Notes: generated by a model from the sequence alone, not told the origin. Counted from the stretch's first letter, positions 1 through 9,063 are shown. The stretch is 46,186 nucleotides of DNA from Kuafuiihalomonas sp039024635 (GCA_039024635.1 JBCCQA010000038.1:1-46186), one strand, 5' to 3'. A program made the numbers and translations.

Positions 1-1137
1 GAGTCCAGCGACGGTAGACATGGCAGCGACGACATCATCGACGCATTCGAGGGTCGTAGTCGTCTCATCTCGGACTTGATTCAGGTCATGTTCAATTGTG
101 CTCGATGCTTCCGCTGACTCGCCGGAGAGCGTCTTGACCTCGTCGGCTACGACTCTGAACCCGGCGCCGACAGGGCCAGCTCGGGCAGCCTCGATCCGAG
201 CATTGAGGGCGAGGAGGCGAGTGCGCGAGCAAACGTCCTCCACAATGGCGATACTCTTGTCGATCGACTGAGCTCGTTCATGAAGTCGAGTCATTGCGCC
301 TTGCGCGCCTTGACAGAGTTGCTGCGTCTCCGAGACGCAGTCTGAACTGGCTGAAACGTCCATGCGGACCTCTGAGATGGCTGCCGTCAGGTCTTGCGTG
401 ACTGCTATGGTCTCCGTCGCCTGACACCGTACAGCGGAGGCCTGCCCGGCCAGCGACCCAGCGAGACACTTTTGCTCCCCTGCGGCCTCGTTCAGGCCTC
501 TAGCCGCTTCTCTGAGCTCGGCGATCATGCCTTGAGTATCTGCTGCAACGAGACGAAGTCGCCCAACAACATCCGCGATGGCTCTTGTGAAGCTGGGTTC
601 AACCTCGATCTTTGCTTGGTCTCGTTGAGCGAAGTGCTCTGCGTAGGACCCGATCACAGCCTCGGATGCCTCCAGAAGGGTGTCTGAGATATCCAGAAGG
701 TACTTAATCCGCAGCGTCCGCTCGTTGCTTGGGGTCGCTAGGACGTCATTTGCGCAACGTGCGAGCATCTCTACCGTAAGGCGAGCATTGTGCGCGGCCT
801 CCCGGGTCGTCTCATCGGGTGCTGGCGGTAGCTCGATCTGTGGTCCATTGGGATCCATCGTCGTGGGGGCTACGCCTCCCGTTTCCAGTGCGTGAAAGGT
901 CTCTCTCATCACGTGAATGGAGGCGTCTCTCGGTCTTCTGATTCCGTAGCATTCGGCGAGGAGGTCTTTTGCGACCCGTTCGCAGAGCAAGCTCTGATTG
1001 CTCGCGATACTCAGAACGGTTTCACCAGCTACCAGCTGCTGTTCACCCACATCGCACGAACTGGTCATGGGTTCCGCGATCTCTCCGTGACTCCACTCAG
1101 TCAGCTGCACATCGTCGGACCAAAGCTCGTCTGCCAT
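1..1137 (-). CDS. Soluble methyl-accepting chemotaxis protein (C-terminus beyond window)
   Basis: Reading the minus strand from an ATG at 1137 gives at least 379 codons with no stop, running off the left edge. The segment around residues 305-335 carries the chemoreceptor hairpin tip: LLALNARIEAARAG followed by GAGFRVVADEVKTLS. This tip contacts CheA and CheW in all MCP families. I see no hydrophobic membrane segment before it, so the receptor is probably cytoplasmic. Residues 1-130 are not a fold I recognise, and the middle is long, polar and helix-like (Ala, Glu, Gln, Arg rich), as in a coiled-coil signalling domain. There is no clear Shine-Dalgarno before the ATG; an in-frame stop lies upstream near 1186. 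It is divergent from the hybrid histidine kinase at 1583 and shares its lower GC. The chemoreceptor call is secure; the ligand and exact start are not. Confidence 0.85.
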   Translation of the reverse strand, partial: MADELWSDDVQLTEWSHGEIAEPMTSSCDVGEQQLVAGETVLSIASNQSLLCERVAKDLLAECYGIRRPRDASIHVMRETFHALETGGVAPTTMDPNGPQIELPPAPDETTREAAHNARLTVEMLARCANDVLATPSNERTLRIKYLLDISDTLLEASEAVIGSYAEHFAQRDQAKIEVEPSFTRAIADVVGRLRLVAADTQGMIAELREAARGLNEAAGEQKCLAGSLAGQASAVRCQATETIAVTQDLTAAISEVRMDVSASSDCVSETQQLCQGAQGAMTRLHERAQSIDKSIAIVEDVCSRTRLLALNARIEAARAGPVGAGFRVVADEVKTLSGESAEASSTIEHDLNQVRDETTTTLECVDDVVAAMSTVAGL

Positions 1138-1582
1138 GCAACAACGACTCGGTTGCCAAAAGGAGCCCTTTAGGTCGCGGAACAGCTATCCTTGGAACGT
1201 CTATTCGTCTCGACTCTCTTCGAGACGTCGTCTTCATGATGCGTCTTCTATGCGCCCTGCGCCTTCCGTTAAGCCTCAACGTTCCGTCTTCACAAGTTGG
1301 ACAAGAGCAGTTCCAGCAAAGTTGTCGACTTCGTTCGACAGTCTGCGAAGCACGAAGCCCTCATGCAGAGAGTGACTGCGCACGAATCGACTGCACGATC
1401 CGAGAGACGGCCATGGCCTTGCTAGGCCGGCCCTCATCGAAGGCCACGACTGCTGTCGTATGTACGCCCGGCCAGTTGGATAGGCTGCGCCGGGTGCAGA
1501 ATCTACGGAGCCATCGGCTATCCATGCTAGCGCCGTGGATCTTGGTAGATGTGACCGTCAACTTGCATTGGAGTCTGCGACG
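1138..1582. other. Divergent intergenic region between chemoreceptor and hybrid kinase
   Basis: About 445 bases separate the two divergent signalling genes. Short frames cross it but none shows a recognisable domain. It should hold both promoters, though I could not identify convincing -35/-10 boxes. The only distinct structure is an inverted repeat at 1206-1227. Confidence 0.4.
1206..1227. repeat. Perfect 8-bp inverted repeat (possible operator)
   Basis: CGTCTCGA at 1206-1213 is the reverse complement of TCGAGACG at 1220-1227, with a 6-base spacer. It lies 69 bases upstream of the chemoreceptor start and well upstream of the kinase. There is no T-run, and a terminator makes little sense between divergent genes, so a protein-binding site is the better guess. 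Chance occurrence is possible. Confidence 0.3.
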
Positions 1583-3790
1583 ATGTGTCCTGGTCGAGTG
1601 ATTGTAGTCCATCAGCAGTTGCTCGACAGTCTCCCCGGTCCGGCCTGCCTTCTGAACGGCGATGGAGAAATTGGTTCAGTCAATCGAGCTTGGCGCCGCG
1701 TTACGGAAGGGACCAGTACTGACCAAAGGACCACTGGCGTAGGCGCAAACTACCTCAATGAGCTCCGTCGTGCTGCCGAGCGCGACGAGAGTGTTCTGTC
1801 CATCTTGGAGGGCTTCCTGGCGGTTCTGAGCAGGAGAGAACAGATGTTTGAAGCTGTTTACCCCTGTGGACATTCCGGGCAATCAAGGTGGTCAAGCGTT
1901 CAGGTCTTTCCGGTGGAGGCCGACGGTCTCAGAGCGATGGTTCTGCACGCCGACGTCACAGAACTCGCCATCGAGAAACGTCAGCTTCGCGAGGTTTCAG
2001 ACTATCTGAGTATGGCGACGGCCTCTTTGGGTATCGGCACTTGGGGCATCGACCTCACTACGAACCGTCTGGAATGGGATAGGAGAATGTACGAGATACA
2101 TGGAGTCTCGCCAAGGCAGTTCAACGGAGACTTCGACGCGTGGACATCCCGTCTCCATTCAAAGGATGTTGACGAGGCTAGACGTGCGTTTCAGATGGCG
2201 CTCGAAGGGAAGTCGTTTTTTACAGAGTTTCGGATAGTCCGAGGGAATGAGACGCGGTGGATCAGGGCAACGGCTACTGTCCCCACGAGTGAGCGAAAGG
2301 CTCCAACTCGCGTCGTGGGCTGTAGCTGGGACGTAACGGAACAGCGTTCCGCACAGCATGAGCTGCAGTCAATTCTCGAGACATCGTCTGATGCAGTCCT
2401 GGTTCTGAATGCCGCTGAGCTAGTCGTTCGAGCGAACTCGTCAGCGGAAGTGCTGTTTGGACGAAGTCGTGACGAACTCATTGGTCTGCCGTTTGCGGAG
2501 ATCAAACCGGACGGGCTCTTGATGTGCGCGAGTCGTACTGCGCCGCAGGCATGCGTTCTCCGAACTCCGCTCGAGCCTGGAAGGGATGTGAGTTGCACAG
2601 CCTATCAAGTCAACGAGGACCCAACATGTGGGTGGGTAGTAGCCGTACATGAAGTGACAGATGTCAGTCGGGTACGGGAAGAGCTCGAGAAGGCCGAAAG
2701 GCTGGGCTCCTTGGGCCGCCTGGCGGGAGGCGTCGCCCACGACTTCAACAACCTGTTGACGGCCATGTTCGCCTACATCGAGGTTCTAGAGGATGACGTC
2801 GCGGGTCAATCGAGCGCGCTTGGTACGCTAAGAGAGATGCAAGCTGTGGCGGAAAGGGCCAAGGAGCTGACGGACCAGCTGTTGGTGGTAGGGCGGCGAG
2901 ATCCCTCGCACCCTATGGATCTGATCCTGAACTCTGAGCTCCGCGGAATTCAGCAGATGCTCAAACAGCTTCTGCCGGAGTCGATCCAGCTGCATGTCCA
3001 TCGGGTTCCGAGATTGGGGGTTCGTTTGGCACGGAGTGAGCTGCATCAGTTGATCTTGAACCTTGTCGTGAACGCTCGAGATGCGATCTGTGGAGCTGGA
3101 AGTATATGGCTCACGGCTCGAACGGACCGACGGCGCGAGTTCGCGATCATTGAAGTAAGAGACGATGGCTGCGGGATCGAGGCTGAAACCAAGAAGATGG
3201 TCTTTGAGCCCTTTTTTACGACCAAAGAGCAGGGAAAGGGCACCGGACTCGGTCTAGCCATCGTTCATGAAATAGCGTCGCGCGCGGGAGGGTTCGTGGA
3301 CGTAGAAAGTGAGATCGGTATTGGAACGTTATTCCGAGTCCATCTGCCCTTGGTGGAGAACGAGGCTATCCGAACCGCAGATCTTCCGGAGACTCCTGCA
3401 CTGCAAGACAGAAAGCTAGACGTGCATGCGGTCTTGGTCGAGGACGACGATTGGGTGCGTAGAGCCGTGGAGAGCCAGCTGCAGAACGTTGTCAGGCAAG
3501 TCACTTCGTTCGCCAGCGGAGCAGACGCGTTTGCCTATGCCACACAGGTTCCTGTCGATGTCCTCGTGACCGATGTTCTGATGCCCGAGATGACGGGCCC
3601 TGAGCTAGCCGGTCAGATTGAGGCTCGCCTTCCTAAGCTGCCGATTGTCTTCATGTCCGGCGACGCAGATTCAGATTGGATGGCGAGCGAAGTTGGGCCG
3701 GTCAATGCTCAGTTCATTGCCAAGCCGTTTCGAACAGTTGATCTGCGGACAGCCTTGGAAGATGTGCTGGACTGTCGGCAGGGCGCTTGA
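1583..3790 (+). CDS. Soluble hybrid sensor histidine kinase, three PAS-type domains plus receiver
   Basis: The 735-residue protein has no membrane segment. An N-terminal PAS-like fold (about 10-130) starts at QQLLDSLPGPACLLNGDGEI. A PAS_3-type domain (about 145-255) has WGIDLTTNRLEWDRRMYEIHG and ends VVGCSWDVTE. A third PAS (about 262-365) has DAVLVLNAAELVVRANSSAE. The kinase core follows: HisKA with the phospho-acceptor in AHDFNN (His386), N-box LNLVVNARD, G1 DDGCGIE, F-box EPFFTT and G2 GKGTGLGLAI. A fused C-terminal receiver (about 615-735) has the acidic pocket EDDD, phospho-acceptor Asp664 in LVTDVLMPEM and the KPF lysine. I chose the ATG at 1583 because GGAG lies at 1570-1573; a GTG at 1535 would add 16 unremarkable residues. 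The cytoplasmic PAS array suggests redox, ligand or protein-partner sensing. Composition matches the divergent chemoreceptor, not the rest of the window. Confidence 0.9.
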   Translation: MCPGRVIVVHQQLLDSLPGPACLLNGDGEIGSVNRAWRRVTEGTSTDQRTTGVGANYLNELRRAAERDESVLSILEGFLAVLSRREQMFEAVYPCGHSGQSRWSSVQVFPVEADGLRAMVLHADVTELAIEKRQLREVSDYLSMATASLGIGTWGIDLTTNRLEWDRRMYEIHGVSPRQFNGDFDAWTSRLHSKDVDEARRAFQMALEGKSFFTEFRIVRGNETRWIRATATVPTSERKAPTRVVGCSWDVTEQRSAQHELQSILETSSDAVLVLNAAELVVRANSSAEVLFGRSRDELIGLPFAEIKPDGLLMCASRTAPQACVLRTPLEPGRDVSCTAYQVNEDPTCGWVVAVHEVTDVSRVREELEKAERLGSLGRLAGGVAHDFNNLLTAMFAYIEVLEDDVAGQSSALGTLREMQAVAERAKELTDQLLVVGRRDPSHPMDLILNSELRGIQQMLKQLLPESIQLHVHRVPRLGVRLARSELHQLILNLVVNARDAICGAGSIWLTARTDRRREFAIIEVRDDGCGIEAETKKMVFEPFFTTKEQGKGTGLGLAIVHEIASRAGGFVDVESEIGIGTLFRVHLPLVENEAIRTADLPETPALQDRKLDVHAVLVEDDDWVRRAVESQLQNVVRQVTSFASGADAFAYATQVPVDVLVTDVLMPEMTGPELAGQIEARLPKLPIVFMSGDADSDWMASEVGPVNAQFIAKPFRTVDLRTALEDVLDCRQGA

Positions 3791-3996
3791 GTTCGACCAC
3801 GTTCGCCTGAGGATTGGCGCTCCCTGTGGGCGCACATTCCAGGAACCGGTGTCATCATCCTACAGGACAATTGGGGCGGAGGCCGGACACAGCGTTCTTC
3901 CACCATCGGTGCAATCACTCGTGGCATTCTTCAGACAGCTCATGACACAGGGCGTGAGTCCTTGATTCAGGCCTGCGTTCCCCTCAGCCTGTCGGG

Positions 3997-4545
3997 GTGA
4001 CGCCGGAGACGGATGGCAGCGTGTCGGTGGTCGTGCGCCGACGGATTCACCCCGAGCTACAGGCCGACTTCGAAATCTGGCTGTCTAGCATCATCGACGC
4101 TGCGTCCGCCTTCGAAGGGCACCTCGGGGCCCAAGTGTTGCGTCCTGCGGACCCCGCCGAACAAGACTATGTCCTGCTCTTTCGCTTCGCGACGCCAGCT
4201 CAGCATGAGGCTTGGCGGACCTCGTCAACTGCCCGAGAGTGGCTGGAGAAGGGCAAGGCCTTCACCCGAGGCGACGCTCACATCCAGACCATGACCGGGC
4301 TCGAGTTCTGGTTCAGAGTACCGGGGAATGCAGGGCGACGCCCCCCACCAAGATCCAAGATGGTGGTGGCCACCGTCATCGGACTCTATCCTCTCATTCT
4401 GTTCGTCGCACCTGTCCTCGCTGTGGCCTTCCGGGACCTCCCGCGGCCCCTCGCAGTTCTGCTTTCGACCCTGTGTATGGTCATACTCATGACCTACGCC
4501 GTCATGCCCCTCGTCACCCGGACGCTGTCTCGTTGGCTGTTCTGA
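3997..4545 (+). CDS. ABM-domain protein with two C-terminal membrane helices
   Basis: This 182-residue protein starts at GTG. Residues about 8-105 resemble the ferredoxin-like antibiotic biosynthesis monooxygenase (ABM) fold of the COG3224 type: VSVVVRRRIHPELQADFEIW, then FEGHLGAQVLRP and a pattern of aromatic and acidic residues to GLEFWF. Two hydrophobic helices follow (about 122-146 and 152-175), joined by a short polar loop. This soluble-ABM plus two-helix layout is known in bacterial membrane proteins of unknown function, so catalysis should not be assumed. It is isolated: 206 bases follow the kinase with no clear gene, and the next gene is convergent. GC here is already like the rest of the window. 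The family resemblance is from memory of the pattern. Confidence 0.7.
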   Translation: MTPETDGSVSVVVRRRIHPELQADFEIWLSSIIDAASAFEGHLGAQVLRPADPAEQDYVLLFRFATPAQHEAWRTSSTAREWLEKGKAFTRGDAHIQTMTGLEFWFRVPGNAGRRPPPRSKMVVATVIGLYPLILFVAPVLAVAFRDLPRPLAVLLSTLCMVILMTYAVMPLVTRTLSRWLF

Positions 4546-4744
4546 ACCCATCCTCAGGGGCTGGCCCACTTCCACACCGTCTTCTTGGGAGAGGCCCCAC
4601 TATTTCCTTGGGATCGCTATGCGAAGGTGCTGCATCGCTGACCAAGCAGGTCTCGGCGCTCTACAACCTTCGCTGTACGGCTGTGGTGCGCATGCCAAAG
4701 CAGTCGCCTCCTCTTCCGTCGACATGCCGCCGGAAAGGCGCGGA

Positions 4745-5269
4745 TCAGCTCGAGGGCCAGTCCGTCGCGAGGATGCCGTAAATCACCTCGTCGCAACGAC
4801 CGCCTTCGCGTGTCGCCCGGTGGGACCGCAGTGTTCCCTCGAGTCGCATCCCGAGCGACTCCATGGCCCTGATCGAGCCGGCGTTGCCGGCTTCGGACCG
4901 TGCCCAGATTTTCTCCAGGCGCTCCACGGTGAAGCCGTGGTCCATCACCGCCATGGCTGAGGCGCGCGCCACCCCCTGACGCCAAGCATCGGGCGCGATC
5001 AGGCAGGCGAGATGCCCCGTGGCGTTGGTTCGATCGATGCCGAGGAACACCGAGCCTACCACCTCGCCGTCCCGCTCGATGACCCAGCCGAGCTCGCTCG
5101 GGTCATCGCCGCACGCAAGGTTGTGTTCGACCATCGCCTCGGCGTTCGGGAAGCCAGGACCGAGGTTGCGGAGGTACGTCTCGCTGTCGGCGTAGCGCCC
5201 GATCGCATCGCGGTCCTCCTCCCGAAAGGGCCGAAGCAGGAGGTCGCCGACGGACAGGGTCGAGCTCAC
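4745..5269 (-). CDS. GNAT-family N-acetyltransferase (RimJ/RimL type)
   Basis: The 174-residue product begins at a GTG (5269-5267), giving the typical GNAT opening TLSVGDLLLRPFREEDRDAI. The acetyl-CoA pyrophosphate-binding loop is seen as APDAWRQGVARASAMAVMD, followed by RLEKIWARSEAGNAGSIRAM and ESLGMRLEGTLR, which are standard for the RimJ/RimL subfamily that acetylates protein N-termini or small amines. An upstream in-frame start would add about 69 low-complexity, Ser/Arg-rich residues unlike the family, so I reject it. No strong Shine-Dalgarno is visible. It is transcribed toward the ABM gene. The substrate cannot be told from sequence. Confidence 0.85.
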   Translation of the reverse strand: MSSTLSVGDLLLRPFREEDRDAIGRYADSETYLRNLGPGFPNAEAMVEHNLACGDDPSELGWVIERDGEVVGSVFLGIDRTNATGHLACLIAPDAWRQGVARASAMAVMDHGFTVERLEKIWARSEAGNAGSIRAMESLGMRLEGTLRSHRATREGGRCDEVIYGILATDWPSS

Positions 5270-5634
5270 CGCGACACCGTAGTGCGACGCCTCGATTGTG
5301 TGAAGTGACAGGTGGGGCGCGGCCGATGCGAACTGTACATGAGGTGAGCGATGGATCGGTCGTGGACATGGTTGGCGACATGCCGGACCTCGTTGGGGTT
5401 GGGAATACGAGCGGGACGAAGCCCGGCTCGATCTCGAAAGGCCTTCAGACGCGGAGACCGTCGAACGCGACGACATGAAAGCGAACGTGGAGAATCTCCT
5501 GAAGGAGCTCAGGCTTGGTCAGCGCGAAACTCAGCTGTGAGTTCTGGTGCACAAATGGACACGTGTGGGCCAAGCCGTCTCCCGGACTCCCGGAGGAATC
5601 CCAGATCGTCGAGCGACCTCTGTCGTTTGGGGGA
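5270..5634. other. Gene-free gap between acetyltransferase and tRNA-Ala
   Basis: About 365 bases hold no supported gene; the best frames are short and lack domains. It should include the acetyltransferase promoter and the 3' trailer of the tRNA. A small CTCC-TGAA-GGAG hairpin sits at 5496-5507. I see no integrase fragment or duplicated tRNA end. Confidence 0.4.
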
Positions 5635-5707
<73 letters not shown>

Positions 5708-5715
5708 ATGGGATG

Positions 5716-5733
5716 CCGGCCCGCTCGGGCCGG
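5716..5733. other. GC-rich hairpin upstream of tRNA-Ala
   Basis: CCGGCCCG at 5716-5723 pairs with CGGGCCGG at 5726-5733 across two bases, 9 bases upstream of the tRNA 5' end on the minus strand. It could be a processing or leader structure; no T-run follows on either strand. Confidence 0.35.
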
Positions 5734-5913
5734 GACGAGGTTGGTAACAGAGCCCTATGGAGGCGTCAATGTTCCTCGGCGTTCCGGCCATCGGCTGCCA
5801 GATGCGTCAGAAACCGCGGATTGGCCGCGAATGGCGAGTGTCGTCGGGTCTGCGCTAGCCCAGTGGCTGCTCTTCCCGACCGGTTGGTTTCGATCGGCGC
5901 TCGGCGTCTAAGT

Positions 5914-5936
5914 GGGGCCCTTCGGCTATGGGCCCC
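5914..5936 (-). terminator. Candidate terminator hairpin after birA
   Basis: GGGGCCC at 5914-5920 and GGGCCCC at 5930-5936 form a perfect 7-bp stem with a 9-base loop, 14 bases beyond the birA stop on the minus strand. No clear U-tract follows, so this is a position-supported guess; in such high-GC genomes many terminators lack a clean U-tract. Confidence 0.45.
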
Positions 5937-5950
5937 CAACCTGAGGAAGC

Positions 5951-6715
5951 TCAGTCCAGGAAGGCTTCGATCCGGCCATGGTGGAACACCTCGTCCGGGC
6001 CCGCCTCGGTCTGGACGAGAAGTCCTCCCTCGCGGATGCCCCGCAGGGTGCCTTGCGTGCTTCGCTGGCCGTCGCCCCAGAGGAGCCTTTGCCCCAAGCC
6101 GAAGGCGCGCGCCGTCCATTCGGCCTCCAGGGGCGCGGCGCCTTCGCGCGCGAAGTCCCGACAGCGCGTGTCCAACGCGACGGACAGCCGTTCACACCAC
6201 GACTCGATCGAGCGCTCGGTCTCGAAGCCGAGCTCGGCCAGGCTCACCGGCGTGCCCTCTCGCACGGCCGGCCATAGATTCAAGCCGATCCCGAACACGA
6301 CATGGTCGAGCTGAGTCTCGCTGATTGCCCCTTCGACCAGAATGCCGGCCAGCTTGCGCCCCCTCCAGGGCTCCTCTGCCACCCAGACGTCGTTGGGCCA
6401 CTTCAGAGCCAGCTTGGCGGCGACGGGTCCACCGATCGCGTCCAAGACGGCGAGGCCAGCCAGGAGGGTCAGCATCGGAGACTGAGACGGCGCCACTTCG
6501 GGTCGACTGACGAAAGAGGCGTACAGACCGGCCCCGGCGGGGGAAGACCAGCGACGCCCACGCTGGCCCCGGCCCGCCGTCTGGTTGTCAGCTTGGATCA
6601 CGGCCGGCAGCGGATGCCCACTACGGGCCCACGCCGCCGCCCGGTCGTTGGTCGAGCTCAGCTGCGCGTGTCGCTCCAGGCACCAGCCCGAGGCGAGGCG
6701 AGGCGTCTCAGCCAT
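5951..6715 (-). CDS. birA: Biotin--[acetyl-CoA-carboxylase] ligase, group I (no DNA-binding domain)
   Basis: The 254-residue enzyme activates biotin with ATP to biotinyl-AMP and attaches it to the biotin carboxyl carrier domain of carboxylases. Seen motifs are the substrate-entry segment SSTNDRAA, the biotinyl-AMP loop TAGRGQRGRRW, and KWPNDVWV with KLAGILVE, which together hold the biotin and adenylate pockets. There is no N-terminal helix-turn-helix, so it is a pure ligase and not the E. coli-type repressor. A C-terminal SH3-like cap (about 205-254) is present, with the sequence TQGTLRGIREGGLLVQT. Its ATG overlaps the nadC stop by 8 bases, so the two are translationally coupled. A hairpin follows the stop. 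Confidence 0.93.
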   Translation of the reverse strand: MAETPRLASGWCLERHAQLSSTNDRAAAWARSGHPLPAVIQADNQTAGRGQRGRRWSSPAGAGLYASFVSRPEVAPSQSPMLTLLAGLAVLDAIGGPVAAKLALKWPNDVWVAEEPWRGRKLAGILVEGAISETQLDHVVFGIGLNLWPAVREGTPVSLAELGFETERSIESWCERLSVALDTRCRDFAREGAAPLEAEWTARAFGLGQRLLWGDGQRSTQGTLRGIREGGLLVQTEAGPDEVFHHGRIEAFLD

Positions 6716-7547
6716 CCCAGTCCAGGCCGATGTCGACGGCCGGTGCGCTTTGGGTGAGGGCGCCCATCGAGATGAAGTTCACCCCTAGCGCGGCGATGCT
6801 CGGTATTCGCTCCAGGCTTATGCCCCCGCTGGCCTCAGTGAGCGCTCGTCCGTTGATCCGACCAAGGGCCTCGGACATGGTTTCGTCGCTCATGTTGTCG
6901 AGGAGGATGACGTCGGCGCCGGCCGCCACGGCCTCGTCCACTTGGTCGAGGTCGTCGCACTCGACTTCAATTCTGAGGAGGTGATGTATCTCGGCGCGGG
7001 CTCGTTCGACTGCCGCCTTCACGCCGCCGAGGGCCGCGATGTGGTTGTCCTTGATCAGGACCCCGTCGAATAGACCAACCCGATGATTGGCCGCCCCTCC
7101 TGCCCGGACGGCTGCCTTCTCCAGGGAGCGAAGGCCCGGCGTCGTCTTTCGCGTGTCCACGATCTGGGTCGGGTGGGGCCCGACGGCATCCTGGGCCCGG
7201 CGGGCCGCGCTCGCGATGCCGCTCAGCCGCTGGAGCAGGTTCAAAGCCGTCCGCTCCCCGGTGAGCATCCCTCGAACCGGCCCCTGTAGGTGCCCCAGAA
7301 CTTGGGCCGCCACAGCTCGTTGGCCGTCTCCCTGGTGGAAGTCGACCTGCACGGCTGGGTCGAGCTGCCGGAACACTTCGCGCACGGCCTCGGTCCCGGC
7401 CAGCACCATTGGCTCCCGAGCCCGAAAGACCGCGGCCCCCAAGGCGTCGGGGGCTACGAGCACGCTCGTGACGTCGCCGGGCCCGACGTCTTCTTCCAGG
7501 GCGAGGGCGATCAGGCGGCGAGCACTGGCGTCCAAGGAGCCGCTCAT
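6708..7547 (-). CDS. nadC: Nicotinate-nucleotide pyrophosphorylase (carboxylating), NadC
   Basis: The enzyme converts quinolinate and PRPP to nicotinate mononucleotide, CO2 and PPi in de novo NAD synthesis. The 279 residues match the family length. Diagnostic motifs in order are EEDVGPGDVTS near the N-terminus, TRKTTPGLRSLEKAAVRAGG (quinolinate and PRPP contacts), HRVGLFDGVLIKDNHI, IEVECDDLDQ, GADVILLDNMS, and the C-terminal EASGGISLERI and GVNFISMGALTQS. The gene follows the outer-membrane protein gene by 2 bases and overlaps birA by 8, so it sits in a coupled operon. nadA and nadB are not in the window. Confidence 0.96.
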   Translation of the reverse strand: MSGSLDASARRLIALALEEDVGPGDVTSVLVAPDALGAAVFRAREPMVLAGTEAVREVFRQLDPAVQVDFHQGDGQRAVAAQVLGHLQGPVRGMLTGERTALNLLQRLSGIASAARRAQDAVGPHPTQIVDTRKTTPGLRSLEKAAVRAGGAANHRVGLFDGVLIKDNHIAALGGVKAAVERARAEIHHLLRIEVECDDLDQVDEAVAAGADVILLDNMSDETMSEALGRINGRALTEASGGISLERIPSIAALGVNFISMGALTQSAPAVDIGLDWDG

Positions 7548-7549
7548 GC

Positions 7550-8965
7550 TCAGAAGCGAAGCACGGCAGTGGCCATGAAGCCGACCCGCAATATGCCTTT
7601 GGCGATGAAGCGTCCGCCGACCGCATCGTAGCGCGGGTCGTGGAAGCGGGAGCGCTCGTCCTGGCCACGGCTGTTGCGGCTGTTGATGCGGCCCGTGCAG
7701 GGGGTGGAGCCGCAGACGTCGTTCGGCACCACCGCCGGGTCGGTATCCTCCCCCGGGCTGTCACCGGTGATAAAGTGATCGTTCTGAAAGCCCAGGGTGG
7801 CCACGGCCGAGAAGCTGAAGACTCTAAGGGGCTGGATCCGAAAGCCGATGTGGCCGTCCATCTGGAAGTGTTCGTCGACCCGCGTGAACTCGCCGCAGGG
7901 TACGCCGGGCAAGAGCGGCTCTCCGGTGACGGGGTCGCTCAGGCAGCTCACGTCCAGGCCGTCCTGAAAGCGGGCGTAGTTGGCGGGGTTCGCGAAGTCG
8001 GCCCGACCGGCGAAGCCGTCGTCCAAGCGGGTCTGATCGAAGTCGGGCAAGTAGTCGCTCAGCTGGCTTCGGGTCCTACCCGAGCCGATGAACCGAAAGG
8101 CGAGGCCGAAGTCCAAGCCGTAGTAGCTGCCCTTGCGCTCGTCCTCCGCGATGACGACCTCGCTGCCGGCCCGGACTCGGCCCACCAAGGGAGGCTCGTA
8201 GCCCAAGTCCTCCAGCTCTGCGTTGGCGAGAGGGAGCTCGACGCCGAGCTCGAAGTAGGGGTCGAAGGCCGGCGCCCCCCAGGCGCTCCGCTTGGACAAG
8301 GCCAAGGAGAGATCGAAGGTGGTCTGTCCGCTGCCCACGCCGCCGCTGCCCTCGATGTCCGGTAAGGCCTGGACGTCGGCGGGATCCCACGGGTCTCCGG
8401 TGGGGAAGGTCACGTTGAGACCGAGGGTCAGGGTTGGAAAGGCCCGGTCCGGTCGGTCTTCGGTCACCGACCAGAACAGGCCTGCGCCCAGGTCACCGAA
8501 GCCAGCTCGGCTTCGCTCCTGGGGGACGGTGGTGATGGGAAAGCGGTTGGCGAAGGCCGGATCGTCCGCGTTGGTGCTTCCAAAGACGGTGGAGCTTCCC
8601 TCCACGCCTTCGGCGAAGCGGATCTCGGAGTCAGCCTGAAGCACGATGGGGGCCCGAAGCCTGAACTCCAGTCGCTGGACCAGACCGACCCGGGCCTGCA
8701 CCACCAGCTCTCGACGGATGGCCTCGTATCGAAGCTCCCGGACTTCGTCGAAGGTGCCATCGGGCGCGTTTTGCACGAACTCTCGAGAGATATCGGCCTT
8801 CTCCCAGTGCTGCTCGAAGCCGACCGACAGGCGAAACTCAGGGAGCTTTCGGTCGGAGGTGACGCCCTCCAGGGCCCGGACCGACTCCGCCGCCCTCGCG
8901 AAGCTGGCCAGGGAGAGGGCCCCAGCCACCAGACCGGCCGGACGGAGCAACCTCCCCCACATCAC
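7550..8965 (-). CDS. Predicted outer-membrane beta-barrel protein
   Basis: The 471-residue protein has a Sec signal peptide (hydrophobic run LVAGALSLASFA, likely cleaved after FARA at about residue 25). The rest is an alternating pattern of aromatic and polar residues and ends in MATAVLRF, a C-terminal Phe typical of BAM-inserted barrels. Segments such as GFGDLGAGLFWSV, TLTLGLNVTFPTGD and a Gly-rich GSGGVGSGQTTFDLSLAL resemble the MetA/phenol-degradation-type outer-membrane family (PF13557-like), by pattern only. A disulfide may form in the Cys-containing loop near VCGSTPCTGR. The start is GTG 8965 or ATG 8962, one codon apart. It lies between the NtrC-type regulator (98-base gap) and nadC (2-base gap). 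The transported substrate is unknown. Confidence 0.75.
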   Translation of the reverse strand: MMWGRLLRPAGLVAGALSLASFARAAESVRALEGVTSDRKLPEFRLSVGFEQHWEKADISREFVQNAPDGTFDEVRELRYEAIRRELVVQARVGLVQRLEFRLRAPIVLQADSEIRFAEGVEGSSTVFGSTNADDPAFANRFPITTVPQERSRAGFGDLGAGLFWSVTEDRPDRAFPTLTLGLNVTFPTGDPWDPADVQALPDIEGSGGVGSGQTTFDLSLALSKRSAWGAPAFDPYFELGVELPLANAELEDLGYEPPLVGRVRAGSEVVIAEDERKGSYYGLDFGLAFRFIGSGRTRSQLSDYLPDFDQTRLDDGFAGRADFANPANYARFQDGLDVSCLSDPVTGEPLLPGVPCGEFTRVDEHFQMDGHIGFRIQPLRVFSFSAVATLGFQNDHFITGDSPGEDTDPAVVPNDVCGSTPCTGRINSRNSRGQDERSRFHDPRYDAVGGRFIAKGILRVGFMATAVLRF

Positions 8966-9063
8966 CCATAGGGCTAGTCGCAGCCTGGAGTGAGGTCAAG
9001 ACGACGACCCGAGGCTGCTGCGGGATGAACCACCGGTGCCGATGTCGGTGCATGACGGACCGC

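Noticed and set aside
3791..3996. Possible gene remnant between hybrid kinase and ABM gene
   Set aside because: No frame with domain character on either strand; only weak GC-rich stems.
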